DNA of 64,000 bases from Flavobacterium hydatis (lineage in GTDB: Bacteria; Bacteroidota; Bacteroidia; Flavobacteriales; Flavobacteriaceae), in contig NZ_JPRM01000010.1 of assembly GCF_000737695.1 (NCBI RefSeq), positions 96,320 through 160,319 of the forward strand. Direction: 5' to 3'. This document shows, piece after piece, positions 17,182 to 26,338 of the stretch. Positions within the stretch are counted from its first letter, which is position 1. Each line of letters opens with the position of its first letter. Made by a program: the position numbers and the translations under genes. The notes under the pieces are model-generated. The model had not been told where the DNA came from and ran no database searches. It saw only the letters and a program-made list of their open reading frames with translations.

Positions 17182-20100
17182 TTATTCCTTTATTAGTTTG
17201 CTTACGGATATTTTTCCGCTTGACGATTTAATTTTTAAAATGTAAACACCATTTACTTTTCCTGATAAATCAATTGTTAGGGCATTTGAGTTTATCTTCG
17301 AAGAAGTAGCGTTCAAAATTAATTGTCCTGTAACACTGTAAACAGCTGCATCGTATTGTTCTGTATTTATTGAAGGAAGAGATATTGTAAATAAATCTTT
17401 TGATGGATTAGGATATACAACGATTCCGTCAATTTTGTTTTGTTTAATATTTAATGTTGGACTGTTATTGATTTTAAAATTATCAAACCAAACTCTGGTT
17501 CCATAACCTGATGTGTTTCTTATTTTAACTAAAACACTCGATTGGTTTTTTACAACACCTAAATCTACAGTTTCACTTCTCCAATCAGAATCTTGAGTTG
17601 GTTTCCAGTCATTTGTTTCATTTGCCTGAGCAGTAGCTGGGTCATCCTGAATAGGAGGGGACACTGTTTGTAATTGCAATTGGTTTTTAGAATATACATT
17701 TGTCCAACTTACACCACAATCTGAAGAAACCAAAATGTCAATTTTATCTGGTGCTGGAGCAGGATCGTAAGCGCTTAAATATTGTGTATATCCAAGATCA
17801 AAATGTAAATGAGGTTTATCGGCAGTTGTGAAATCCATTGATTTTAAAATCAATTCATCAACCATTCCAGTTGGAGCATCGGCATTATTAATTACCAAAC
17901 AAGACAAATCTCCTTTTCCTACATCAGTACGTTGTTCCCAAGTAATAGGATCTCCGTCTAGATTTAGAATTTGCCAATCTTGTTGTGGGAAAGTAGTATT
18001 AAAGTTCTCACTAACTGGTAAACTATTTTTACCTTTTATTGTTACAGCGCTAGTTTTTACCATATTTGTTCCTTGTCCATAAGAGTTGGTAGCAACTAGG
18101 GTAACATTGTAATTCCCTGGAGTGTTATATATTACTGATGGATTCTTGCTTGTAGAAGTTGATGGTGTTCCTCCCGGAAAAGACCATAACCATGAAGTTG
18201 GCTCGCCAAAAGAAGCATCTGAAAATTGAACAGGTAAATCACTACAAATCATTGAACTTGTAATTTTAAAATCAGAATATGGTTTTTCTTTACTATCAAA
18301 AGTAAATTTTAAATTATCGATCCAAATTCTAGCACCATAACCAGACGTGTTTACAAACTTAATTAGAACATTAGGATTCCCTTTGAAAACAGTTAATGAA
18401 ATTCTTTCGGTTCTCCAATCTGCATCTGATGTCGGAACCCAATTATTAGCATCTGTACTTACGGCAGTTTCTAATACGGTGTGCGTTTTAGAGTATAAAG
18501 TTGTCCAGGTAGATCCACAATCTTTAGAAATTAAAACATTTAGAAGATCTGGGCTAGCGGCATCAAATTTTGCATAAGCAACATCAAAAGAAAAATCGGT
18601 TGCTCCAATAGCTAAGTTTACTGGTTTTAATGTGATTTCATCTACATCGCCTGCAGCATTATCGGCATTATTTATAATCATACAAGAAGAAGAATTTCTG
18701 CCAGCTGCAGTGCTTTTTTCCCACGTTAGGTTATTATTTAGGTTCGTGATTTCCCAACCTGCAGGAGGGAAAACTCCTTCGAAGCTTTCTGTAAACGAAG
18801 CACTTATGGGAGTAGTCACTGTAATGAAGTTTGGTTTGTTTATAACTGTACCGGCACCAGAACCATTTAAAGTTGATAAAGAAACAGCATAAGAACCATT
18901 TGTAGTATAAGTTACAGTTGGGTTTTGTTCTGTAGAAGTTGATGGTGTTCCTCCTGGAAATGACCATAACCAAGTTGTTGGGTTTCCTGTTGAGGTATCT
19001 TTAAAAGGTACAGTTAAACTTGCACAATTTGTTTTGGTAACCGCCGCAGCAAAATCAGTTGTTGGAGTAAGACTTTGAGTAATGGCTACATTTACATTGT
19101 CTATCCAAATGCGGGTTCCATAACCTGATTTGTTTTTAAAACGAATTGTAACATTTGGATTTCCTATATATGCACCAAGATTAATAATTTCTTTTCTCCA
19201 ATTTTCGGGAGTACCTGGAATCCAGTTGTTAGGAAGTGTTACAGGAGTAGTTGTTGTTTGAAGATCAGTATGAGTTTTAGAATATACCGATGTCCAATTT
19301 GCGCCACAATCCGTAGAAACTTCTACATCAAGAACGTCAGGACTTATATCATCAAATTTTGTGTAGGCTACATCAAAATATAGTTGGCTATTTACTCCAT
19401 TTGTAAAATTATAATAAGGAAGTTGTATGTAATCTAGTTCGCCAACAACTGCATTATCTGCATTATTCATAATCATACAAGCTGAATCTCCGTTGCCAGT
19501 ATCTTTACGTTTTTCCCATGCTAAACCTGCATCTGGATTTGTAATAGCCCATCCGTCTGGAGGAAAAGCTCCCGAAAAAGTCTCCGTTAAGTTTACTGTA
19601 GATTTTTGATCAACTTTTATATAGCTAGTAATCATTTTCGTATCGTTTCCTAATGCATTAGTAGCGGTAAGTGAAACGGGATAAACTCCGGGTGTCGCAT
19701 AGGTAACAGTTGGGTTTACTGCTGTAGATGTAGCAGGAGTACCTCCGGCAAAAGTCCAGGTTCTGGAAGTTGGTAATCCAAGAGAAACATCTTTAAAAGT
19801 TATACTTTTATTAGAACAAATAGAAGTTGTACTTGCTGTAAGTTGGGCAATTGGTGCTGTACTAATAACTCCTACAGAAGCTAAATTACTGTTTTGCCAT
19901 AAAAAACCTCTTGGGTATTTGGCTACAGTCATATCATCCAACCAATACGTCATAGCATTCGTTTGATCTTTGGTAAACATAGACTGACAATCTACATTAT
20001 AATCCATTAAATTTTGATAGTTTGCAATAACTCCACAGCTATTTACTGCCGATAAGTTACAACCATATCCCTGCGTTGTTGGTGGCGTATCTGCCATACC

Positions 20101-20850
20101 ATCATTAATCGGGTCGCAACCATTCTGGAAAGTATGTTGTAAACCAAAATAATGTCCGAACTCGTGTGACATTTCTTTAGCAAATTGAAAATTAGCATCA
20201 GATCCGCCTGTTGTACCAATATATCTGTGGTTGTAAGTTACGTGAGGTACAACATCTTGCACTGGTAAAAAAGCGTGTCCAGAACCATAAACCCCATCAG
20301 CTGGGTTAGGTTCGTCTACAACAACTATGTCTAGATAATATTTTCCGTTTTTACCATAGTACATATAATTATAAATCTTCGAATCATATCCATCTACAAT
20401 ATGTGCTTCAGGATGCCAGTTCATTCCAGGAGTTTCTAATAAGTTACCATCTGGATCTACCGTAGCCAGAACAAATTGAATATTCATTTTGCTTTTTACT
20501 GCTTCAAAACGAGGGTCTACAGTATTGTATGCAGGATATAAACCATTAAAATCTTTGTTGCAAACATCTATTGCATCATTAATTCGGCTTTGCATTTGAG
20601 CTTTGGTGAATGGTTTTTTAATATTAGTTCCATCATTTAAGATATGAAATACTACAGGTATAATATAAGGTGCAGCATCCTTTTTCTTGGTTAATCCTGC
20701 TTTTCTTGCAGTTTCAATTTTAGGTAAGGATTGTCTAAATAAATCTTGCTCCTTTTGAGACAAATTAGTTCCGCACCCCATTATGGTTTGTGCGGAGGAG
20801 TTTATTGCAAAAAGCGATAAAAACACAAATACTAAGTAATTTTTTTTCAT
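17182..20850 (-). CDS. Secreted M43 (pappalysin-like) metalloprotease with PKD repeats and T9SS sorting domain
   Basis: A 1222-residue protein with a signal peptide (1-20) and an M43 peptidase domain whose zinc motif is HEFGHYFGLQH (229-239), with an NLMDYN Met-turn about 50 residues later. Three PKD domains follow (WTFAGGTPATST / WLWSFPGGTPSTST type), each followed by a jelly-roll module with SFEGxFPPxGWEITN and CMIxNNAD motifs. The C-terminus (YPNPSKDLFTISL to KLIKE) is a type A T9SS sorting domain, so the protease is exported to the surface or medium. Confidence 0.93.
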   Translation of the reverse strand: MKKNYLVFVFLSLFAINSSAQTIMGCGTNLSQKEQDLFRQSLPKIETARKAGLTKKKDAAPYIIPVVFHILNDGTNIKKPFTKAQMQSRINDAIDVCNKDFNGLYPAYNTVDPRFEAVKSKMNIQFVLATVDPDGNLLETPGMNWHPEAHIVDGYDSKIYNYMYYGKNGKYYLDIVVVDEPNPADGVYGSGHAFLPVQDVVPHVTYNHRYIGTTGGSDANFQFAKEMSHEFGHYFGLQHTFQNGCDPINDGMADTPPTTQGYGCNLSAVNSCGVIANYQNLMDYNVDCQSMFTKDQTNAMTYWLDDMTVAKYPRGFLWQNSNLASVGVISTAPIAQLTASTTSICSNKSITFKDVSLGLPTSRTWTFAGGTPATSTAVNPTVTYATPGVYPVSLTATNALGNDTKMITSYIKVDQKSTVNLTETFSGAFPPDGWAITNPDAGLAWEKRKDTGNGDSACMIMNNADNAVVGELDYIQLPYYNFTNGVNSQLYFDVAYTKFDDISPDVLDVEVSTDCGANWTSVYSKTHTDLQTTTTPVTLPNNWIPGTPENWRKEIINLGAYIGNPNVTIRFKNKSGYGTRIWIDNVNVAITQSLTPTTDFAAAVTKTNCASLTVPFKDTSTGNPTTWLWSFPGGTPSTSTEQNPTVTYTTNGSYAVSLSTLNGSGAGTVINKPNFITVTTPISASFTESFEGVFPPAGWEITNLNNNLTWEKSTAAGRNSSSCMIINNADNAAGDVDEITLKPVNLAIGATDFSFDVAYAKFDAASPDLLNVLISKDCGSTWTTLYSKTHTVLETAVSTDANNWVPTSDADWRTERISLTVFKGNPNVLIKFVNTSGYGARIWIDNLKFTFDSKEKPYSDFKITSSMICSDLPVQFSDASFGEPTSWLWSFPGGTPSTSTSKNPSVIYNTPGNYNVTLVATNSYGQGTNMVKTSAVTIKGKNSLPVSENFNTTFPQQDWQILNLDGDPITWEQRTDVGKGDLSCLVINNADAPTGMVDELILKSMDFTTADKPHLHFDLGYTQYLSAYDPAPAPDKIDILVSSDCGVSWTNVYSKNQLQLQTVSPPIQDDPATAQANETNDWKPTQDSDWRSETVDLGVVKNQSSVLVKIRNTSGYGTRVWFDNFKINNSPTLNIKQNKIDGIVVYPNPSKDLFTISLPSINTEQYDAAVYSVTGQLILNATSSKINSNALTIDLSGKVNGVYILKIKSSSGKISVSKLIKE

Positions 20851-21206
20851 AAAAATTTAGATTAATTTGTAGTAAGCTTAGATTCAGTAGTACCAATCTT
20901 CATTTTGTAAAGCAGAAATTGATTTTATGTTGTGGACTTAATCTTGGGCTAAATATTTTTTTGATAAAAGTACAGTAGTGAATTGTGGCACATTTATATT
21001 ATATTAATATTAAATAATGGTATATTATCTGGTTTAATGTTAAATAACGTGTTTTAATGTTAATTTACGAATGGTTATTTGGTGGTATTCTTTGTTTTTG
21101 TGGTAAAAAAGTATGGAAAATATAAGTTTACGTGGAGCTTTGTAGGATTTTGCTACACCATAGGTTAGGTAATCGAGTTTTTTAATTGATGATTAAATAC
21201 TCGCTT
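20851..21206. other. 356-bp non-coding gap
   Basis: AT-rich region between the M43 protease start and the bestrophin stop, with no ORF. It contains two TTTAATGTTAA-type words near 21035 and 21054 that may be part of the protease promoter. A GTGGAGC...GCTACAC imperfect stem near 21130-21165 could terminate the bestrophin transcript. Neither is certain. Confidence 0.4.
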
Positions 21207-22124
21207 TTAGGTAATGTAATAATCGTTGGAGTTATTTTGTGGAGTTATCTTTTTGTTGTTTAATTCCAACAACGTGTTTTCTATCATTTGCGACATAGTA
21301 TCCAGAGCCAAATCATTAGGTTGTAACCCAAAAGGATCTTCGAGTTCATCTGCTATTGCTTCTAGGGCTACAAATGTATAAGCTATAAATACAATTGCAA
21401 ATGGGGTAATCCAGCCCAATGTTTCTACAAAGCCAAAGGGCAATATAAAGCAGTATATATAAACAGTTCGATGTAATAATACACTATAAGTATAAGGAAT
21501 AGGAGTGCTGGCAATTCTTTCGCAACCACCAACAATATCCGAAAGTTTATTCAGGTTTTCTTCGAATGCCAATTGGGTGATACTATCAATTTTGCCTTCT
21601 TTTTTCGCATTCTTTACCCAATTTCCTAATTCTCGTAAAATGATAATAGGTTTAAAATGAACTTCTTTTAAGGTATCTGCAAAATCTTTAGGAACAAGGC
21701 GATCGATGTCTTTGCGAGAATCAGTATGTCTGAGTTGGTGTTTTAAAGAGTAAACAAAAGAAATAAGTAAATTGATAAATTGGTCACGCTTTTCATTATA
21801 GTCTGAGGCTTCTATTAAGGAATGACTTTGTCTGGCTAATGATCTGGTGTCGTTAAGTAATGCGCCCCAAAGTTTTCGACCTTCCCAGAATCTATCGTAA
21901 CTAACGTTATTACGAAAACCTAAAAAGATAGCGAGGGCAATCCCAAATAAAGTAAATATAGCTGGATTAATATGTAGATTGTGTTCTAACAAAAAGGGTT
22001 TGAAATACACCACCAATATCGAAAACAATAACAATAATATCAATCTTGGCATAAGTTGAGGTAAAACGGAACCATTCCATTCAAACAACATTTTAAACCA
22101 ATTGCTTTTTTTCTTTATAATCAT
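21207..22124 (-). CDS. Bestrophin-family (UPF0187) ion channel
   Basis: A 305-residue membrane protein with the bacterial bestrophin pattern: an N-terminal span at about 22-42, a second at 55-70 followed by RFWEGRKLWGALLNDTRSLAR, and C-terminal hydrophobic helices around 225-260 followed by ELEDPFGLQPNDLALD, the family's conserved acidic loop. Bacterial bestrophins form pentameric ion channels in the inner membrane. The gene stands alone. Confidence 0.88.
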   Translation of the reverse strand: MIIKKKSNWFKMLFEWNGSVLPQLMPRLILLLLFSILVVYFKPFLLEHNLHINPAIFTLFGIALAIFLGFRNNVSYDRFWEGRKLWGALLNDTRSLARQSHSLIEASDYNEKRDQFINLLISFVYSLKHQLRHTDSRKDIDRLVPKDFADTLKEVHFKPIIILRELGNWVKNAKKEGKIDSITQLAFEENLNKLSDIVGGCERIASTPIPYTYSVLLHRTVYIYCFILPFGFVETLGWITPFAIVFIAYTFVALEAIADELEDPFGLQPNDLALDTMSQMIENTLLELNNKKITPQNNSNDYYIT

Positions 22125-22357
22125 TGGGTAAAATCAATTTAGTTAATACAAAAGTAATAATTATATACTTTAATGTATTCGTCAAAATTTTGCCAGCCAG
22201 AAGTGTAATATATAATTATTGTGGCTAGGATTTAATTATTTCTGGAAGATACAAATTGATATTTCTAAAATTTGAATCTAATGAAAAACCAACGAAAAGA
22301 TAGTATTGAGTTTTTAGTAGAAAAACAGCTATTATTTTTACTAAGCTTTATTCAATA

Positions 22358-22618
22358 CTATTTTATTTCCTCCTCTTGATTATCTGCAGCAGAAATCTGG
22401 TCAAGAATATTAGTTTGGTTAGGAGCAATGTAATTTTTTGACTCACTTGCGATTTCTTTCTTAAAGAGAAGGTCTAATGCATTGTAGAGTCTTAATAAAA
22501 CTTCTTTGTCTTCTTTTTCAATCTCTAAAGCCGTATTAAAATTAAAAATGTAATTATTAGAATTGCGAACTTCTACTTTTATTGTTTTAGGAGTGATTTT
22601 AAATTTAACTATATCCAT
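22358..22618 (-). CDS. Small hypothetical protein next to the element
   Basis: An 86-residue acidic protein with two predicted strands (VKFKITPKTIKVEVRNS), then helices. No family recognised. It is the last host gene before the left attachment repeat. The 297 bp between it and the attachment repeat hold no ORF beyond a terminator hairpin. Confidence 0.5.
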   Translation of the reverse strand: MDIVKFKITPKTIKVEVRNSNNYIFNFNTALEIEKEDKEVLLRLYNALDLLFKKEIASESKNYIAPNQTNILDQISAADNQEEEIK

Positions 22619-22882
22619 GTTATTTGTGAATTACTTAGTTTGCAAAATGCTATTTTTTTTGGGTTTTTGCAGTCATGCAAAAGATGCAGGTGCTTTAATT
22701 TGCATTTTATACACGAAGTTTATGAGAAGCTTCATGTAGATTGAGCGAGATTAGGCGAGATTGAAGTAGCATCTTTGTCGGCTAAAATATTTAGTTAGGG
22801 TTAATTTATCACTTCTAATTTATGATTTTATTCTCATTCCTAAAAGATTAGGGCAGTATTTTCTAAGCACAAATTCAATAAA

Positions 22883-22913
22883 AAACCCTTAAACAATTGT
22901 TGTTTAAGGGTTT
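22883..22913 (-). terminator. Original terminator of the tRNA gene
   Basis: A perfect 14-bp stem (AAACCCTTAAACAA arm, 22883-22896 with 22900-22913) with a 3-nt loop, immediately beyond the displaced tRNA 3' end at 22918. Before integration it would have followed the minus-strand tRNA now at 47351-47427. Confidence 0.75.
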
Positions 22914-22915
22914 GT

Positions 22916-22964
22916 TTTGGTAGCGAGACCGAGATTTGAACTCGGGACCTCAGGGTTATGAATC
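22916..22964 (-). repeat. Left attachment repeat (copy of tRNA 3' half)
   Basis: This 49-bp segment is identical to 47349-47397. It contains the 3' half of the tRNA from just 5' of the anticodon to the CCA end. Beyond 22964 the sequence departs from the tRNA, so this copy is only a fragment, left by site-specific integration. Confidence 0.93.
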
Positions 22965-23063
22965 TGAAATAGATTTCCTAATCCCTTTGTTTGCTGTTAA
23001 TCACAAAGCCTTTTATTGCTTGAAAAATATAAATCGTATGCGATTTTGTATTCATAAATCTGT

Positions 23064-23492
23064 TTAGTTGTTTATGATTTCTGTATTTTCTTTTAGGGGC
23101 TCAGCCATATTAGTGAAATTAATTAGTCCGAGCATTAAAATACGAGAATTAGCCTGTAATGTGAGAGTGCTAACAAATGCACGTAAATATGGGAAAATAA
23201 TAGGGATTGAATTAGTAAAAAAATGAGAGGGCAATTGATCAAACTTGCAAGGTTTTTCAAACTTAAAATGAGAAACTGAATTAACGTTTATTATTAATTT
23301 TTTACTGTTCTGTTTGTCATACGCTTTAAAGTTGACTGTTAGTTCATAAGAACCTTCATTTTCATTATACTTCCCTTTAGGACTGAATTTAATATCGTAC
23401 CCATCGTTTTCTTTTTCAGGTTCGTCAAATGAAAAGTTTGAAACACGAAACTTTACAAATTTAAATGCTGTAGTTGTATTGCCTTTTATCAT
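23064..23492 (-). CDS. SecB-like chaperone
   Basis: A 142-residue protein whose C-terminal half carries the SecB signature: FFTNSIPIIFPYLRAFVSTLTLQ, then LGLINFTNMA, with alternating beta-strands before it. Solitary SecB-like proteins encoded beside toxins act as chaperones that fold a dedicated antitoxin (TAC systems). It overlaps the 183-residue gene by 4 bp (ATGA), and that gene follows a HEPN protein gene, so all three form one minus-strand operon. Housekeeping SecB is less likely given its place at the end of an integrated element. Confidence 0.78.
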   Translation of the reverse strand: MIKGNTTTAFKFVKFRVSNFSFDEPEKENDGYDIKFSPKGKYNENEGSYELTVNFKAYDKQNSKKLIINVNSVSHFKFEKPCKFDQLPSHFFTNSIPIIFPYLRAFVSTLTLQANSRILMLGLINFTNMAEPLKENTEIINN

Positions 23493-24040
23493 GCTACAAT
23501 ATTAATAAAAAAAAAAGACTCTGATTTAGTTTCAGAGTCTTTTTTCTTTTTTTTCAGTATGGGCTGTCTTATAAACTTTTTCAAAGATGTTAGAAAATCA
23601 CTACCATTATCCATTTCACGGAAATCATAAACGCAATTTTGTTCAATTTCAGGAATAGGGTTTTTGTATAGAGTACAATCTATAAAATTGTAATCTTGAA
23701 AAGGAATGTTTTCAATAAGTACATCTAATTCTTTTAGTGTGAGAATTTCTTGATTAACATTGATTTCTGAAACTCCTAATTTCAATATCGGTTGGTCAAT
23801 TTGAATTAACTCATTTTCAGTTATAAAAAGGATTTCTTCATTATGGAATAATTCTTCAAATGAATTTTCTAAGCTTATTTGTTGGTCAATATATTTCTTG
23901 TCTGATTCGAAGCAATGTGCAGGTTTGACTTCAATTATATGTGTTTTGATTTGACTTCTATATTCATATTGTATTTCTAAATATGAATGTGTATTAAAGA
24001 TGTCACTTAATTTTTCCTTTAAAAAAATTATTGATTTCAT
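23489..24040 (-). CDS. Unknown middle protein of the HEPN/SecB operon (antitoxin candidate)
   Basis: A 183-residue protein with no recognised domain. It is acidic through the middle (SLENSFEELFHNEEILFITENELIQID) and ends in a Lys-rich stretch followed by a hydrophobic tail (KKKKKDSETKSESFFFINIVA). Exposed hydrophobic C-terminal extensions of this kind are what SecB-like chaperones recognise on TAC antitoxins. The position between the HEPN gene and the chaperone gene supports an antitoxin role, but this is inference. Confidence 0.55.
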   Translation of the reverse strand: MKSIIFLKEKLSDIFNTHSYLEIQYEYRSQIKTHIIEVKPAHCFESDKKYIDQQISLENSFEELFHNEEILFITENELIQIDQPILKLGVSEINVNQEILTLKELDVLIENIPFQDYNFIDCTLYKNPIPEIEQNCVYDFREMDNGSDFLTSLKKFIRQPILKKKKKDSETKSESFFFINIVA

Positions 24041-24042
24041 GG

Positions 24043-24453
24043 TTACAGTTTTTTATTTATTAACTGAATTATTTCATTGCTTAATTCTAAAGCAGCCTTA
24101 CTTTGTGGGTAAGTTACTACCTTGTTATGGTAGTCTGATTCTTCTCGAAATGTTTTTAATAATTTTATTTTATCATTAACTTTTCTTGAATAGTATGTAT
24201 CATCAGTCACTTTTGTTTTTAATTCTTTGACAATTAGACTTATTGGGTATTTGTGAGAATGTAGTGTTTCACTTGCTGCAATTTCTTCGTTAACTTTGGT
24301 ATATGTATAGCCTAAGCTATTTAGTTTAGATTTTATGAATTGAAAACAACCATAGTATGAACAATGTACACTTGGAGCATAATTGTCATAATCTTCAATG
24401 AGCAACTTTGCTGCTGCAAGATTAAATTCTGATTTTGATTTTAAATATGTCAA
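24043..24453 (-). CDS. HEPN-domain protein (candidate RNase toxin)
   Basis: A 136-residue all-helical protein with HEPN features: SVHCSYYGCFQFIKSKL in the second helix, and FREESDYHNK near the end with Arg103 and His109, an R-x5-H active-site pattern typical of HEPN ribonucleases. The only available start is a TTG at 24453, because an in-frame stop lies four codons upstream and no ATG occurs inside. That would keep expression low. Two bases separate its stop from the next gene of the operon. Confidence 0.65.
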   Translation of the reverse strand: MTYLKSKSEFNLAAAKLLIEDYDNYAPSVHCSYYGCFQFIKSKLNSLGYTYTKVNEEIAASETLHSHKYPISLIVKELKTKVTDDTYYSRKVNDKIKLLKTFREESDYHNKVVTYPQSKAALELSNEIIQLINKKL

Positions 24454-24602
24454 TATTGATATTTACAAATATATTACAAGAATGAGTTTTTTTTGATCGT
24501 TTTAAGAAAATTTTAGGCTATCTCCTATATTTCAAATATATGTAAATATTATGGATAATTTTTTTGTATGTAAAAATTATTATCAGTATTCGTTTTGTGT
24601 TT

Positions 24603-24947
24603 TTATGATAATACTACAGTTGATATTCGTGCAACTAATCGGTCAACGGATGTGGATTTCATAGAATTAACACAGCCACTTTTAATAGCGTCATGTTCTA
24701 TATTTGAGATTAGATGACAGCGCACTTGTGAAAAAGGCTTGTTGTTTTTTTTAACTAACATATCGTCGGTCACTATAAAAGAATATTTATCATTATTTGT
24801 AGAGCTTGTCATCATCACGCAAATGTATAGACCATCTTCTTCATAAACATCTTCATTAGATATTATAATTGCAGGATGTGAGTCGTTTGTTTCTGAATAA
24901 GGTAAATCAAAATAAACCATAACGATATCTCCTCTTTGAAAAGCCAT
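24603..24947 (-). CDS. PemK/MazF-family toxin
   Basis: A 114-residue protein with the PemK/MazF beginning FQRGDIVMVYFDLPYSETNDSHPAIIISN and a later FSQVRCHLISNIEH strand. Family members are sequence-specific mRNA interferases. The start codon overlaps the stop of the upstream 156-residue gene by one base (TAATG), so the two are translationally coupled. The pair is cargo on the element and could stabilise it or act in phage defence. Confidence 0.85.
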   Translation of the reverse strand: MAFQRGDIVMVYFDLPYSETNDSHPAIIISNEDVYEEDGLYICVMMTSSTNNDKYSFIVTDDMLVKKNNKPFSQVRCHLISNIEHDAIKSGCVNSMKSTSVDRLVARISTVVLS

Positions 24948-25417
24948 TAAAAACTAATTAATTTTGACATATTTCGCCTATTCATTTTAGTTATTCCTTC
25001 TATGATTTTCGGAGATGTTTTTTCAATAGGAATATTTTTGTATTTTGTTTTATGAAGAATGCTTTCTATTTTGTAAAATGCTGCAAGAATTTTTTCTATT
25101 TTTTCATGGACTTTAGATTTTTTTAAATAATCTACTTTGCTAAAATCCTCATCTAACTTGGTGATTTGTTGGATTGCATTATTCACATCTATGAGCAAAT
25201 TTTCAAGTTGTTCAGGAGTTGCTTTGGTAAAACTTTCGGTGTCAGTGTTTTCAAGTCCTTGTATGAGTTTACCTAAGTGCCTGTTTAATCTTCGTCTGAC
25301 ATTCCATTGCATGAAATTAATTATTCCAGATAATATACCAATATATTCAGTGTCTTTTACTAAAGGTTTTGTATATCTCTCTATATTTAATTCGTTAAAA
25401 TTTAATGCTATGCCCAT
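24947..25417 (-). CDS. Partner of the PemK toxin (candidate antitoxin)
   Basis: A 156-residue, almost fully helical protein (LIDVNNAIQQITKLDEDFSKVDYLKKSKVHEKIEKILAAFYKIESIL). It has no AbrB, RHH or HTH motif that I can see and is longer than usual MazE/PemI antitoxins. The one-base overlap with the toxin gene and the upstream order argue for an antitoxin. A perfect 25-bp inverted repeat sits about 44 bp ahead of its start and may be its operator. Confidence 0.55.
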   Translation of the reverse strand: MGIALNFNELNIERYTKPLVKDTEYIGILSGIINFMQWNVRRRLNRHLGKLIQGLENTDTESFTKATPEQLENLLIDVNNAIQQITKLDEDFSKVDYLKKSKVHEKIEKILAAFYKIESILHKTKYKNIPIEKTSPKIIEGITKMNRRNMSKLISF

Positions 25418-25460
25418 GGTGTTGGTCTTTTGAATTTATAAGGTCAAAATCTTTAATGTT

Positions 25461-25545
25461 GTTATCCTTAACACTTAGTCTCAATTATAGTTAGTGTACT
25501 AAAGATATACTTGATTTGATATTGAGACTAAGTGTTAAGGATAAC
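25461..25545. repeat. Perfect 25-bp inverted repeat before the toxin operon
   Basis: Arms 25461-25485 and 25521-25545 are perfect inverted copies (GTTATCCTTAACACTTAGTC at the start of the left arm), separated by 35 bp. The structure lies just upstream of the candidate antitoxin start at 25417. It could be an operator for two repressor dimers, a large RNA hairpin at the start of the transcript, or a remnant of terminal inverted repeats. Confidence 0.85.
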
Positions 25546-25633
25546 CTTGCAAAGTTAGGTTTTTTTTTTGATAAAGTCAAGTAGCTTTATTCTTGCAACA
25601 AGATGTGTGCCTTTTCTGAATAGGTTAGTTGTG

Positions 25634-25840
25634 TTATTCTTTTTTTTCTAAAGTGTTATTGTCATTTTGATCAAAAAGAGTTAATGTATCTTCATGAAAA
25701 TTTCCATTTTGCAGTGTGTTGTTTGAATCAAACCAATTTGCTAGAATAGTATTTCTAAAGCTCGGTATATATCTTTGTACAGTCATTTTGGGACCTCCTG
25801 ATTTTAATTGAACTAAATCACCTGAATTAAATTTACTCAT
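25634..25840 (-). CDS. YodC-like (DUF2158) small protein
   Basis: A 68-residue protein that starts FNSGDLVQLKSGGPKMTV and continues to a WF...EDTLTLF pattern, the full signature of the DUF2158/YodC family. Function is unknown; members are common on phages and mobile elements. The upstream region shares a promoter-like segment with the next gene at 25974. Confidence 0.85.
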   Translation of the reverse strand: MSKFNSGDLVQLKSGGPKMTVQRYIPSFRNTILANWFDSNNTLQNGNFHEDTLTLFDQNDNNTLEKKE

Positions 25841-25973
25841 AATATTTTATTATTTATTAAGTTGCTAAATTATATTATGTGGTATTTGGTATGCAGAATT
25901 TTTTTTGAGATTTTATATTCATTAGGCTTAATTACTTGTCTAAATAACCCTATTTTGGATAGCTTTTTAAATT

Positions 25974-26198
25974 TTATTTCTTGAATTTTTTGAGAATTTC
26001 ATTTATAGATTCCCTAGCAGATGCTTCTGCTTGAGATTTCATTTCTTTTTTAACATGAGATGTTAGTTGACTTTGAAAAGTATCACAACAAGAAGTGATT
26101 TTTATTGAATCACCAATAACTTCTGCTTTAGGTGTTTCATTATGTTCTTTGCATGAGATTTTTTCGATTTTCCTGCTTATTTTTTTTAAATCAATCAT
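25974..26198 (-). CDS. Small hypothetical protein
   Basis: A 74-residue Lys/Glu-rich protein with three Cys (CKEH, SCCD) in the first half and a helix at the end (EASARESINEILKKFKK). No family name is available to me. Its promoter region repeats that of the YodC-like gene, so both may be expressed together in the integrated state. Confidence 0.5.
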   Translation of the reverse strand: MIDLKKISRKIEKISCKEHNETPKAEVIGDSIKITSCCDTFQSQLTSHVKKEMKSQAEASARESINEILKKFKK

Positions 26199-26338
26199 AA
26201 TTATTATTTATTGGTTAGTAAATGATAATATGTGGTATTTGAAGGGGGATTATTATGCAAAGTACTTGCAGTATTTTTTGAGATTTTATGTGGTATTTTT
26301 TTTGTATACTGTTGTTTCAAACAATCCGCATAGTTGTT

